In this document: positions 43,080 to 54,288 of the stretch, one piece after another
Layout: each line of letters starts with the position of its first letter
Numbering within the stretch: position 1 is the first letter of the stretch
NCBI GenBank assembly: GCA_963970005.1
Contig: CAXAMN010003547.1
Location: 180,816-244,815 of the forward strand
DNA: 64,000 bases
Reading direction: 5' to 3'
Source of the DNA: Durusdinium trenchii
Lineage: Eukaryota; Sar; Dinophyceae; Suessiales; Symbiodiniaceae
Made by a program: the position numbers and the translations under genes
The notes under the pieces: generated by a model
Told to the model about the DNA's origin: nothing
Databases searched by the model: none
Seen by the model: only the letters and a program-made list of their open reading frames with translations

Positions 43080-46000
43080 TCAGGCTGTTCGTGCAAAGGC
43101 GTGGGGAGCTCAAAGGCCTTGACGCCCTGCACGAAGTACTTGTGCGCCAGTGGCTTCATCCCTACCTGGCTGTCGACAGGTCCAGGTGAGGGGGCCGAGC
43201 ATCGTCATAGCCCGTCCCAGTGGCCGGCCATGGCCGCGGAGTGAGAGGTTTCTGTCGCATGTGTGCGCGAGGCCGGGCGGGCGCGAACTCTCGGTTCCGC
43301 TCGCGACTCCGAAGTCGGCACCTCGTCCATCATGAAGTCCTCCATGGCCAGAGTCTGAGGAATGCACTTCCCACCCATGGTCCTTGCGGCGGAGGATGGC
43401 AGCCGCATGATCCGACGACAGGAAACGGCCAAAGACTCCGCTCACTTGGGAAGTCTCACGTGGCTGGTCCTCTTGTCCATCTCCGGCAGCGTCTTCAGCT
43501 GTTGCATAAGCTCTTCTAGCTCTCTCGTGGGGGAGGACACCTGAGCCGAGCGCGCATAGGAATTCGGCAAGTAAAAAATATATGGATTGCATTCGATTTG
43601 TCCAAGTCTTTAGTGCAAGAACATCTTGGACGGCAAATTCCAGGACAAGAATCAATGGCACGAATCCTATGTGCTGTTCACATAGGGGTCCCAATCAATC
43701 CCAATCATCGGTGTCACCCTTCAACTCCGCCGTAATTGTAATATATTCTTCCTTTCTAGAATCTTAGCTGCAGCACAGGGCCTTATATAGATTCCACGAG
43801 ATGTGGAAGCACCGAAACCACAAAGCCGTCATGGCACTCTGCTGGTTTCCGTGCCGAAGATCGCTTTTGGAAGGCCAATTTGCTCTTGCTTAAGATGCTT
43901 AAAGCCCACATCCCTACTCAAACAACAAGAGAGACTAAGAGAGCTGTCAAGTTCTTCGGCCTTGGGTGAATTCGTTAAGGACTTTGACGCTCAGCCAGAC
44001 CATGAAAATCCGCGACCCCCATGACTGCCAGGCCCAGCGACCCCCAAGAAGAGCCGGCACCTGACGGTCAAGCAGCAACCGACTCCAAAGCCACGTGCAG
44101 AACTCTCTGAACTGTGTCTTAAGATCTGGTCTCTCTTCATGTTTCTTCAGTTTCCTGGAAAGTCTGTGGCAGCACACAGAAATAGGACTGCGCTCCTCTG
44201 AATCTATGACGAACATGAAAGAATGCCATTTGACCTGACCAACCTTCCACCAAGCCCACCCAGACCCAGGACCCAAGAACCAACTTGTCTAAGCCTAAGC
44301 CTTCACTCCGCTCGCTCCCCTTCATGGCCCTCCAAGCCTGGGCGGAGCGCCCTGCTCCACTGGCGGCAAGGCCATGTGCTCGGGAAAGTCCTCGGGGGGC
44401 TCCACCTCCGACAGGTCCCAGTCCTTCTCCTGGAACTTCAGCAGCTCCTCCACCCGGTCTGTTCCATCCGTCCCAGCAAGGGAGAGACTGGATCTCGACA
44501 CCTTCCAGGAGATCCCTCCCGGGTCCCTCCCGAAATCTTCAAGAGAAAGAACTGAAAGAACCAGATACCTTGAATGAGACACTGGTGAATCTGCTGATGA
44601 ATTCAACCAGCACCCCACATGCCTCTTCCCCCCCATCCTGACCAATCCGAAAGACTCGGAAAACCGCTCCGTCCTTTCACAGCGTTTGCTCGACCACTGG
44701 CGGTCATGGCTGGGTCATAGCACTGGGGGGGACCTTGCTTGACCAAGCGAAATGGGCACTGGGCACGTCAACCTACCAGCGTGAGTTCTGGGCTCCGGGT
44801 GCGCCAGCGCAGTGCTCGCATCTGGCTCCTTCACAAGCCAGCTGGGGTCCGTCCGCGAGGGCAAGGAGAGCTCCTTGGAGCCGGACGAGCGTTTGCTGGA
44901 GGCGGCGGGCGGCAACTGTGAGAGCTGGTTGAGGTGCTCGAAAGGTCAAACATGAAAGTACATGCATATGATACGTATTATACTAGAAAAGTAAACATGC
45001 CACCAGCAGCACCACCGATTGACCACGATTGACCCATTGATTCCTAGGGCAATCCTTTGATGATGGGCAATCCTTCGCAACATCATTGTTGAGTAGTAAA
45101 CACATCAGAAAGTCATCAAGGCTCTACCGAGGGGTGGGGGTTGAGGGCTGATCGAACCCAACTGAGTGCTCCTAAAAGAACCTGATCAACCATGGAGTTC
45201 TGCTCTGTTACTTCAAGCGCTTCAAGCTTCTTCCTCTGACCCACCCAGCTGGCGCTCTTCCCCACCACCACTTCCGGGCAGCGGACGTCGAGGTCGTCGA
45301 TGAAACCGGCGGCGGAGAAGAGCCAATCGCAGCCCCTCACCGATGCGGCACTGAAGAGCCGGGACGCGCTCGGGTCGACCGATGGCTGCAATTCAAAAGG
45401 GGGGGGGAGGGGGTCCAAAGGGCTCCGAGAAAGGGTTTTCCGGTGTTTGGGGGGATGAAACCCCATTGGACCAATGAACCACTCGGCTCTTTTTGGGTCT
45501 CAGTTTCTTGGCGTCTGAACTGTGGATCAACCACCTCCCAAGGTCTCGGACTCTGAAACTGACATTCTGCTTGAGGGCTTGGAGACCTGTTAAAATGCTG
45601 TCGTCTGAGGATCTTCCTCCCGAAGTTCCAAGAGAAAGAGATGATATCGATGGATCCGCGTCACCAGTCCTGGAGCTTTGGCAAGTTGTTTGGGATCTAT
45701 ATATATATGTGTTTTTCACAGGTAAGTCGTTGCCAGTTCCGAAAAAGAGTCTTGGAGTTCCTGGACCCTGCACTCCTCCAAGACTTCCCAGATGGCCTGG
45801 TGGCAATCAGACTCTTTCCTGGCAGCTTCTTCAAGCGAGCGAGGAAAGAGAAGCACCAGCACCAAACGGTGGCAGAATCCTCTCAGACCCGAGGGTGCCC
45901 AAGTTTACAACCTCTGGGTGGGGCCAGAAAGAATTCAATTGCAAACAGGTCATCTCTTGCAGTGATTCGCTCGGCATGCTCCAACACGTCTCGCCTGTTC

Positions 46001-48582
46001 TTTTTCAAAGGGGTATACAGTATTCACTCCAACATGTTTCGTGGATGTGGAAAGAAGCCTGCTCGCAAACGAGACTTTGGGGGGTGGAATATGTCTTTTC
46101 ATGTCTTTTCCACTCTTCCATCCATCCCAGTCCTAGTCGGAGTGTTTCCAGCACCGCACCGATCGCACTGTCTATTGAAACGCTGTTTCTTGATTGTTCG
46201 CCAAAGATCTCAGCAAGAAACTCAAGAACCGACGCGTCCAACAGTCTCCGTCACCGCCGTCACCGTCCTGGCTCCTCGTTGCAGCTCAAGGTCCGTGCAC
46301 GAACATCCCAAGGCGCCTCACTGACGAGCACTGGAACGTGCCCATGCTTTTCTGAACACCAAGACAGGCACAGTTCCAAGCGGAGCAGCCAGGCCACCGC
46401 AAGGGACCAACCCCTAAGGAGTCATCATCCAAAAAAATGTGGTTCATGACTCCATGACTGATCTCTGCCTCAAAATGTTGTTCTAGAATCGATCAGAAAA
46501 TTCTGATCAGATCAACTGGTCTTCCAATGTCTTTCTAATACCTTTCTTCCCCAGTCACCTGCACGATCTTTTGGAGCACCGACAACATCGACTCCAGTGC
46601 TTTCCTCCTGTGGGATCGACCCGATGGGTGAAACCCGGTCGATGGGTGTTGCGCCGGCGATGGGTGGCAGGCGCCTCTGAGCCAAGTGGTATCGAGCTAA
46701 AACGGTGACCTCCTGACTGGTGCGACTCGTAGGGAATGAGGGAATGAGCCCCCATAGAGATTCTCTTGGATCCATTCCCTCATTCCCTGCTAAGCACCAG
46801 TCAGCCTCTGATGGTGATGGTTGTCATGGCCACACCTCATGATGACACCTGACTTTTGGACTTTCTCTGTCGCGTGAGATGCAAAAACGGCAACGGGTCC
46901 AAAGACGCAAGGAGTCACCGCCGACACCACCAGGCCCACCTTCTCCCAACTTGCAACGGCTCTAGCTTGCGGACTTCTTACCAGAGGAAGGGTAGAGGAA
47001 GTTGAGGGGGAAGGCACAAGGACCTGGCCCCCCTCTTCCCTTGAAGTCGCGAGCCCAAAAGGAGCGACGCGGGAGCTCCTTTCGGCTTCCGGCACGGCGC
47101 AGAGCTCCCGCAGACCTACCAAGGCCTCGACCTGGATGACATGCGACAGGCGAAGCACTCCAGCTGAATTTTTTGATGTATATATAGTCTTAAATGGCTT
47201 AGACACAACAGATCTCGTAAGGGGGGAATCATAACAGGAGAGACTCAATCTTCACCTGCACTGGTGCAGGCTTCTAGGTGACTTCTTGGCGTTCTTGGGA
47301 CGGCTTGCCGCTCTCTGCGATCGGAAAAGCTCCGCCTGAAATCGGAGGCCGTTCGACAGGTCCTTCACCGTGCGACAGAACGCCGCCTGCGGCGGGAGAC
47401 GGGGGACGCCGACGGGGGGAACCCACCCACAAGTGAGGGAACTGTGCCTGTGCCTGTATGCTTACAGTCTCCCTTCTTTTGATGATGATCTTCCTAACAT
47501 GGCACTGCAACATACTGCAACTGTGTTTTGTGGTGTACACTCTGGCACATAGCTGCTCAAGTGCGGAGCACCGTAGGTCATAATTATATATAGATATTCA
47601 ATGTTCACAACAGATTGTCTTTAGGAGCGTGCTGCTTCACCACACACACTTGAGCTGCAGTGCTGAACCATGCTCAAGAGCATGTAAATCAGAACTCGGC
47701 TTGTGCAGCACCGCCTGGCCGCTGCCATCGGAGAAGAGCCACCGGACGAACTCTCCGTATTGGATCTTGCCGTCGCGGTTGGCATCAGCCTGGACCCACG
47801 AGCAAGGTCTCGTGTGCTGAGATGGAATGATGGACGATCATGAAGCCAGATGCAGAGTGGCCAGAGACAGGTCAACATGCGGAGTGGCCCAACGGTCTGC
47901 CGTCGGATCAGCTTTCGGCGCCCCCCTCTCCGGTCCAAAGGCTCCGGAGGTCGGAGCCACACCCGCCGCAGCGACGCTCCGCGGCTCGATCCGCGCCTCC
48001 CGCAGAATCTGATCCAGACGCTCGTCCGTCCACGTGAGATCATCTAAGGCCTCCAGCACTCGCCCAAGCTCCTGGCCAATCAGGAAGCAACGCTTCAAAC
48101 TGTGCCACCCATGTCATGCCACGACCACTGCCGCGATGTCATGCGATTTGATTTCGGATGTCTACAGTTCTTTTTGATGGTCGAAAGCTCAAAAGCGAAG
48201 CTGAAGATGCTGAATTTAAATGGAACCGATCAGGTCCTCGCGCTCGATGACGCCGTTGCCATTCCTTGGAGTGGGACGGCAGAATTGTCCAGCTGCCAGG
48301 AGTCTTGCTGCAGTTCAGCTTGGTGGAACCTTGTTAACTGTCAGGAGTGGTCTCTGATGTCTAGATTCTAGATCAGTATGAGTCGAGCACAAAAAGCACC
48401 AGGCTCACTCAACTTTGTACGAGGATGTCGTCTACAGTTCAAACAAAACAGCTTCCAGGAATGACGTGGCACGTCTGACCTTTGATGGCTTTCAGCGCCA
48501 CCCTTTCGACCGCCCTTCACCCGCGATGGAGCGTCCGATCCAGCTGTCGGAAGAGCTCAATGAGCCGCTCGCCCGTGGCCAT
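43080..48582 (-). CDS. EF-hand calcium-binding protein, multi-exon, otherwise unrecognised
   Basis: Minus-strand exons: 48582-48536 (GERLIELFRQLDR), 48264-48237 (28 nt, NGNGVIERE), 48071-47997 (ELGRVLEALDD..LDQILRE), 47789-~47712 (ADANRDGKIQYGEFVRWLF). Joined they give two EF-hands, DRNGNGVIEREEL and DANRDGKIQYGEF, with calmodulin-like spacing and a helix between them. Donors are GA, GA and GC; acceptors AG|G. Further exons on the same strand keep phase: 47386-47312 (CRTVKDLSNGLRFQAELFR), ~47131-47000 (VEALVGLRELCAVPEAE), 46607-46559 (KALESMLSVLQKIVQ), 45385-45182, ~44925-44777, ~44448-44322 (acidic: DWDLSEVEPPEDFPEH), 43540-43460 (ELEELMQQLKTLPEMDKR), ~43340-43210, 43165-~43080 (KPLAHKYFVQGVKAFELP). 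Whether all belong to one gene is not shown. The Met at 48582 is a candidate start only. Role: probably calcium sensing; partner unknown. Confidence 0.6.
45182..45385 (-). CDS. Exon of unknown function, 68 codons
   Basis: Reads PSVDPSASRLFSAASVRG, then CDWLFSAAGFIDDLDVRCPE and a charged stretch ending EQNSMVDQ before a GT donor. Length is a multiple of three. The acceptor is AG|C, an exception to the AG|G rule. It follows the EF-hand exons on the same strand. Confidence 0.5.
47997..48071 (-). CDS. EF-hand exon: inter-hand helices
   Basis: 25 codons exactly, after AG|G: ELGRVLEALDDLTWTDE then RLDQILRE. It aligns with calmodulin between loops (KELGTVMRSLGQ...ELQDMINE). The GC donor (GCGCGG) in phase 0 joins 47789. 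Confidence 0.75.
48237..48264 (-). CDS. 28-nt microexon completing EF-hand loop 1
   Basis: One base plus NGNGVIERE. It supplies most of the first calcium loop; its upstream partner ends QLD plus two bases of Arg. Both flanking donors are GA (GACGCT upstream, GACCTG downstream). Without GA donors the loop cannot be assembled in frame. Confidence 0.65.
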
Positions 48583-49029
48583 GGCGGGGCCAACGGAACG
48601 GCTCGGACACGGAGGTCTTCGTCGGGACGGGACGGGTGGATCTACCGAGGGGGACGGATCTAAAACTGACGGTGATGGTCGCAGGTGGTCGGGATGGGAA
48701 GCGGAGTGAGGGTCGCCCCGTGTGTTCGCCCCGTTTTTTCCGGTCCATTGCAATACACCGGTTCCTTTTTTTGGGGGGGAGGGGGGAACTTGTTCTTCCA
48801 AAAGGATCATTGCACAGGAAACCAGTGTGTGCAAAACCGGCATCGCCGGAATGACTTTCGTATTTAAGGTCACACAGAGTTCATGATGCTCGCAACAAAG
48901 AGATCGATGGAATCCACTTGATTGCCAACCCATCCACTTGAGGACATCTCGGTCCAGCTGTCTCGAGAGGTCGCCTGGAGCCAGAGGTCCCGGATCTCCA
49001 CCCGCGCGTCGGTACCGGATGGCCAATGT

Positions 49030-50260
49030 TTACTGTCAGATTCTGATGGAAGGGAGACATGGACTGCCCAAGTGGTTCGTGGCCCCCAAGAAGTACATGT
49101 CACCTTTAAAGCAAAACTTACACTGCCAGGGTTCATATCAAACTCTTCAAACTTCCAAGTCGAGGGGCCTCCACTCTTCAATCCTAATTTATCTGAGCCG
49201 GTTGGAACACTGCACTGCACTGCGCGCCGTATGCTCCTCTTTTCCGCCCACAGCTTGGCATTCTTTCGCGCTGTCAGCTCTGGGATTTTTGAAGCTAGAG
49301 TCTTGCACTAGGTCATCTTCTTTGATTTTGGGGATGAAGTGCTGCACATGTTCCTTCAAGAAATCTATATATATATATATATGTGCTCAGTAGAACCTCT
49401 CCAATGAACATCGAATTCACCCTTACATCCGAGGGACTTCATTGGGCAAGTCGAAAGGTCCCACAAGACTTCCGGGTGTGAAGAGGTGCGGCTTTTTGGA
49501 GCGGCCACCAATCCCAGTACACCGGACCTCGGACGACACCCCTGTCGAAGGCCCACTGCTTCGGGGTAACTGTTAACTCTCTAACCCCCTGCACTATATA
49601 TGTGTGAAGACATTTGAAGCCTGTTTCACGGATCTCAAACTTCTGGGTGCTTCATGGACGGGGCATCAACAATCATATCCCAGGAGCACATTGCAACATG
49701 ATGCAACACTCCGGTTTTCGTGTGTTCTCCATATCCCAAAGCTCGATCCCGACCGCTCAGAAGCTCACCGCTCAGAAGCTCACCTGGCACGCGGCTCCAG
49801 AAGCTGCCGGAGAATGCTAGGGCCGGCTTTGGGGATTCAGGGGTTTGGCCTTGGCCTTGCAGTTGAGCACTCGAAGAAGAAGTTCTAATGATGGCGTCCT
49901 TCGATTACACCGAGGAACTACAGTAGGTACTGGGAGATCCTTTCAGTGCATGTTTCCGTGCAGTATGCCTTTGTGCACGGTGCACATGCTGCAAACACAT
50001 GGAGGTGCGGCCAAACGATTCATTGAACTCAAGGTGCTGTGTTCTAGACAAGAAGAACCCAGAGTACGAGCTGTTGAATAAATGAAAACACCAACAAATC
50101 ACAAATAACATTGAACTGCATAATTTCACAAGTTTGGTTCTTTGTTGTCTTGGAACTGTCTTTCTTCTTATCCCGTGTTTTCGCACAGGCTTGACACTAT
50201 CGTGGGTAGTGTAGAAGAAGTCAAAAGGAACGCAGTCTCACCGCGTGTTCCCCGGGCCTT
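49030..50260. other. No supported exon
   Basis: Open frames on both strands look like noise. An AT microsatellite lies at 49364-49381. A minus-strand reading near 49810-49760 (AGPSILRQLLEPRAR) before a GTGAGC donor is a weak candidate. Confidence 0.35.
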
Positions 50261-50265
50261 CAGTT

Positions 50266-51765
50266 TTTGTGCCAGGAGAGGCACTGCTTCGACGGCTCCG
50301 CGTTCGTCGTGCCGACGGCGGAGCTCCAAAGGTCACAGCCTCGGCAGGTGCTCTCCCGCTCCGCCCGCAAGGAGCCCGAGCGATCTGAATCCCTTTTGGG
50401 CCCTATATAAAGGAACTCTGAAAAACATATAATACTTCAAATCATCGTCCTCTGAACCTGCAAACAACGGTCTCCGTTTGCCTCCCATCAAGGGCCAAAC
50501 GGATATCCGCTCGCGAGAAAGCAGAAGCCTCACCAAAATTATGTGTATGACCGATCTGCTCCCAAATCCTTCGAAAAAACAACACACCAAGGGGCGTTTC
50601 TTTGCCGCGTCGTACTCCACGCCTGATGCTGTTGTCTTGCACAGAAGGAGTCGTCAAGTATCAGTTGGAACATGAAAAGCCTGGACGGTTGTTGAATATC
50701 TTTCTTGACATGTCCTATTCATATGAAACAAATCTCTCAAGGGCAACTGCACCTTCTCATACCTTAGCCTTCTCTTACCTCGCCTTGGACAAATCTAGCT
50801 CATATGATCTCATATGTGTTGATTCCGAGGAATATGTCTGTCTTGGGCTGTTGACATGTGCAAAGAAACTCGATGGTACACTGCCTGGCAAAACTGACAA
50901 GATCTGTACATTCAGGCAATGGTCAGCAAGTTCTTGCAATTCATACACCCCTGCTAGATTCTGGACCTCTTACAGTAGTAATCTGATGTTCCAAGGTTTT
51001 CCATGTGAGATGTTCAGATAACAGTCTGACAAAAGAGTTGAAAAAACGCAGGGGAGGTCAGACCCCCCAGAGTGTGTCTGCCCACGTCTCTCCTTCCTCA
51101 CGTCTCCGACCGCCACCGACCCGCCGCCGTCACGCCGCGCCTCGACAGCCTCCCCTCGTCTCGCAGCCGCGCTTGCATTCGTCCAGCGTCTGGCCGGCCA
51201 GCACCTGTACCGCCGCCTGCGGCACCTGCCGTGGAACGAGCGAACGAGCGAACGCCGCCGCAAAAGGCGGAGGACATGTTCTCAGTACCTGACAGGAGTC
51301 CTTCAGTGGAAAGGAGTCCGACCAGGTTTGGGGGAATTTGGAGACAAAGCCGGGTCAAGGAAACGAAGCTGGAGGATGGGCACCCTTTGATGCTTCACGG
51401 TTTGTGCGGGTTAACATTCGTTCAAGAGGTCCCTGGTCAGGTCAGCATAAACCAAATTGGCTGGTAAAACATGGTACTTGCGCCAACGTCCGCCACAGGG
51501 TTAACCCTTGGCGTTTTTCCACGTGAGCAGTGAAACACCCTCATGGATAGAAATGATGAGAAATGGGCCTAAGGATACCGACACTCGGTGATTTTTCGCT
51601 TTTCTCCCCTCCAAACCCGCCGACTCCCGGCCAGCCCCCGAGTGCCCCCCGAAGCCAACCGTCCCCACCCACCGTCCCCGGGCACCGTCTCGTGCAGCGC
51701 TCCGATGGCAATGCCGGAGAGGTGAACGTGATGCGATTGGCGAAAGAAGTCAAAGATGAGCTGGC
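50266..51765 (-). CDS. PAN/Apple-like cysteine domain protein, partial exons
   Basis: Two exons join in phase: 51216-51141 (25 codons plus one base, LAGQTLDECKRGCETRGGCR) and 50339-~50266, beginning after AG|GC. The joined product continues GCDLWSSAVGTTNAEPSKQC. The Cys pattern (C-x3-C-x5-C ... C) and the sequence LDECK..C....GCRG match the PAN/Apple fold, used in secreted or surface adhesion proteins. The donor is GC. Upstream, 51765-51673 (30 codons plus flanking bases, QLIFDFFRQSHHVHLSGIAI then GALHETVPGD) is well formed but does not join directly in phase, so another exon lies between or it belongs elsewhere. No signal peptide was found in the placed exons. Confidence 0.5.
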
Positions 51766-51915
51766 CTCAGAAGGCGGAGCACGGAAGATCACAGGCGATC
51801 ACAGCCGCTCAGCTGGAGCGATTCCGAAGTGGTCGAGTGAGTGAGGGATCAATGTCCCCATTGCTTCATTTTTGAAGTGAAAAGATAGGGTTCTCATTCT
51901 TGGATGTTCCTGGTA

Positions 51916-51957
51916 TCCGCCGACCCCTGTTGAAGCAAGGGGGAGCGCGCAAGGGAA
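51916..51957. repeat. Dispersed hairpin element, copy 3
   Basis: TCCGCCGACCCCTGTTGAAG, then CAAGGGGGAGCGCGCAAGG. The CCCCT arm can pair with AGGGGG. Same flanking consensus as copies 1 and 2. Confidence 0.6.
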
Positions 51958-52130
51958 TACGGAGTTGCCGGGGGTGTCCTACCCTCCGCCTGTGCCAAGG
52001 ACAACTTTCCAGGGACACAGGGTTGAAGGGAACATTAAGGTTGACGATGTCCATGCCAACATTTTCCAGGGACATCGGGTTTCAGGACACACGAACACAG
52101 GGTTCAAGGGAACAGTAAGGTTGATGATGT

Positions 52131-52222
52131 CAGCGTGGCGAAGCAGATTGCCGGGAGCCTTGGAGGGAGGGTACGAGCATGGTGTTGAGGGTACGAAGTG
52201 TCGGAGTGTCGGGCGTCTTGGG
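52131..52222. repeat. Direct repeat pair, about 90 bp, copy 1
   Basis: GTGGCGAAGCAGATTGC through GAGGGTACGAAGTGTCGG. Copy 2 lies at 52497-52588 on the same strand, about 364 bases on, with few differences. Because of this repeat the long open frames on both strands here (51979-52866 minus, 52486-53382 plus) are not taken as genes. Confidence 0.9.
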
Positions 52223-52496
52223 AGACTGTGTATTGTGGCCGCTGCTGAGATAACAGCCAAGCCGAAGTGGGCTGTGAAAACGGGACCTGGGGCCACGTCC
52301 GGCACCGCAGCCAAGGCACTATAGGTTCGTTGAATCGAGCCGCAGGAGGCTCGTTTTGGAATTGGTGTTCGGGGCCAGGATTGGCGCAAGAAATGAAAGA
52401 AAAGTTCTTTTTTTAATAGGGATTCAGAGGGAGCGTTTGGGAGGGAAAGTGCAACCAGGGCAGGCTCGTTTTGGTCTTGAATTAGATGGTGGAAAA

Positions 52497-52588
52497 GCGT
52501 GGCGAAGCAGATTGCTGGGAGCCTTGGAGGGAAGGTACGAGCATGGTGTTGAGGGTACGAAGTGTCGGGAGTGGTGTCTTGGGAGGGG
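52497..52588. repeat. Direct repeat pair, about 90 bp, copy 2
   Basis: Second copy of the unit at 52131-52222; it ends GTGTCTTGGGAGG. Confidence 0.9.
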
Positions 52589-53376
52589 GTCTCTTTGGAG
52601 CCCCTCTTTCTACACCAGAAACCATTGCACGCCACCTTTCCATTCTCCACCCCAAAGAAATCCTGCGTCTCCGCCCAGGGACGTCTCCGAGTCTTCGGAC
52701 CCAGGTCTCGCAGTTTTCGTCTTCCCCAAGTCACTCGTCTAACGCGCTGGTACTGCCCGGCTGCAGGCACCAACTCTGCCATCCTTGGCTTGACACGGCT
52801 CGTGTAAGATTCTGCTTTCCTCGAGACCTCCAAATTACTATATACCTTCATCTTTACTTTCCCCACCTTCCCTTTCGCTATTCTTTGCTCCGCCGCGCAG
52901 CTTTGTTTCTCTCGGTCTGTATCTTTTTTTCGTCCCTATTTCTTCTCCTTCTGTCTTTGTCTCTCTCTTTCCCTCTCTCTCTGCAAACTGACAAAGGAAA
53001 TACAATCAAAACCAATGAAACCGAGAAGACGCAATTCAAATTACCTGTCTTTTTCTCTGGGTGTGAATTGATTAGACAACTGCAAAAATATCTCCTTTCG
53101 GCATCTTTTCATCAGCGCAGGTCACGTGGCTCAACTTCGTCGACTGTACATTCTCTGAACATTCTGTTCTCGAGTCGTGTTCTCTGGGCGAGGAAGGCAC
53201 CAAAGCAAACAAGTCGTGTTCCAAAAAATACGCACAAGTCGTGTTGTTCCAAACACAAACCATCCGAAAACCACAGAGCACTCAGATTTCTGTGGCTCCT
53301 TGGGACATTGGCTCTCAGCTCAAGGCGTGAAGTGGGCCTGCCACGAGGCACCAAAGCAAAGAAAAAAGTGAAAGAA

Positions 53377-53455
53377 CATTAGTTAGTTAGACAGTTAGTT
53401 AGTTAGTTAGCTAGCTAGCTAGTTAGTTAGCTAGCTTGTTAGTTAGTTAGTTACT
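53377..53455. repeat. (TTAG)n / (CTAG)n microsatellite
   Basis: About 15-18 units of TTAG with interspersed CTAG. It is not the telomere-type TTTAGGG and is internal to the window. Confidence 0.95.
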
Positions 53456-54288
53456 GGCAATAGTAGCAGTCAGTAGTGGTACTGGTATAGTAGTGGCAGT
53501 GATAGTAGTGAAAGATAGCAACATCTCCGACCCCCAGAGATTCTCGCAAGATTGGACTGAGTTCTGCATGAGGTGGCTGAGTGAAAGGTTTGTTTTGGTT
53601 GATTCAACAAGAGCTCGGATCATCATGTAGAACATATTAGAAGATGTCGGAACATGCTGCATGCCGCACTGCATGCAACTCAAGGCAAACTTAGAAAACA
53701 CTACGTCGCTTTCAGCTTCACAAAAACAATTCTTGCGACTCATGAAAATCCGTTCTTTTTTGTTCAGCTGCGTGCCTCCAGTCGCATTTCCTATAGGCAC
53801 ATGCGTCCTCGGAACATGCAAAACACCTCACGCAGGAGCCACGAGCCTGTCGCTGCAAATCTGCAACGCAAACCAACACCGGCGACTGGCGCAAACGTTT
53901 CTCCACTTCCTGCGCCCAATGACTTCGGCCGACAACAGCTGTGGTGACTTCGGCCGAAGACTTCAGGTGACTTTCCAGTGGTGGTCGAACACCATAGCAA
54001 TTGAAGAACAGTTTTTTGCGCCCTTTCAAGTGTCCTGACCGACCAAGCCGTTCATTGAAACGACTTGGCAAGGCATTCGGACAAACCGAAGATTGCACAA
54101 GCAGAATTCATCCGTCAGGTCACGCAAGGTTTGTCACGCAGCCTTCAAACTGCCCTATGAAAAAAGGATCCTCATTGTGACCCAGATGATGAGGCCATTC
54201 GCTTCAAGCAACAACAACCTTCCAAGCCAATAACAAAACACAGGTCCTTCAGTCACCACCAGAGCATGCCATAAATCAAGTATTCGTA

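Noticed and set aside
45493..46449. Plus-strand ORF of 318 codons
   Set aside because: Low-complexity, Ser/His/Arg-rich translation with no domain, overlapping minus-strand exons that keep phase (46607-46559 lies next to it, 45385-45182 on the other side). Probably chance.
51979..52866. Minus-strand ORF of 295 codons
   Set aside because: It contains both copies of the 90-bp repeat, so the same peptide piece appears twice. No domain and no splice chain.
52486..53382. Plus-strand ORF of 298 codons
   Set aside because: It starts inside a 90-bp direct repeat and runs through a CT-rich tract that translates to Leu/Ser runs. No domain.
53377..53455. Telomere-like repeat
   Set aside because: The unit is TTAG/CTAG, not TTTAGGG, and it is a short internal microsatellite.
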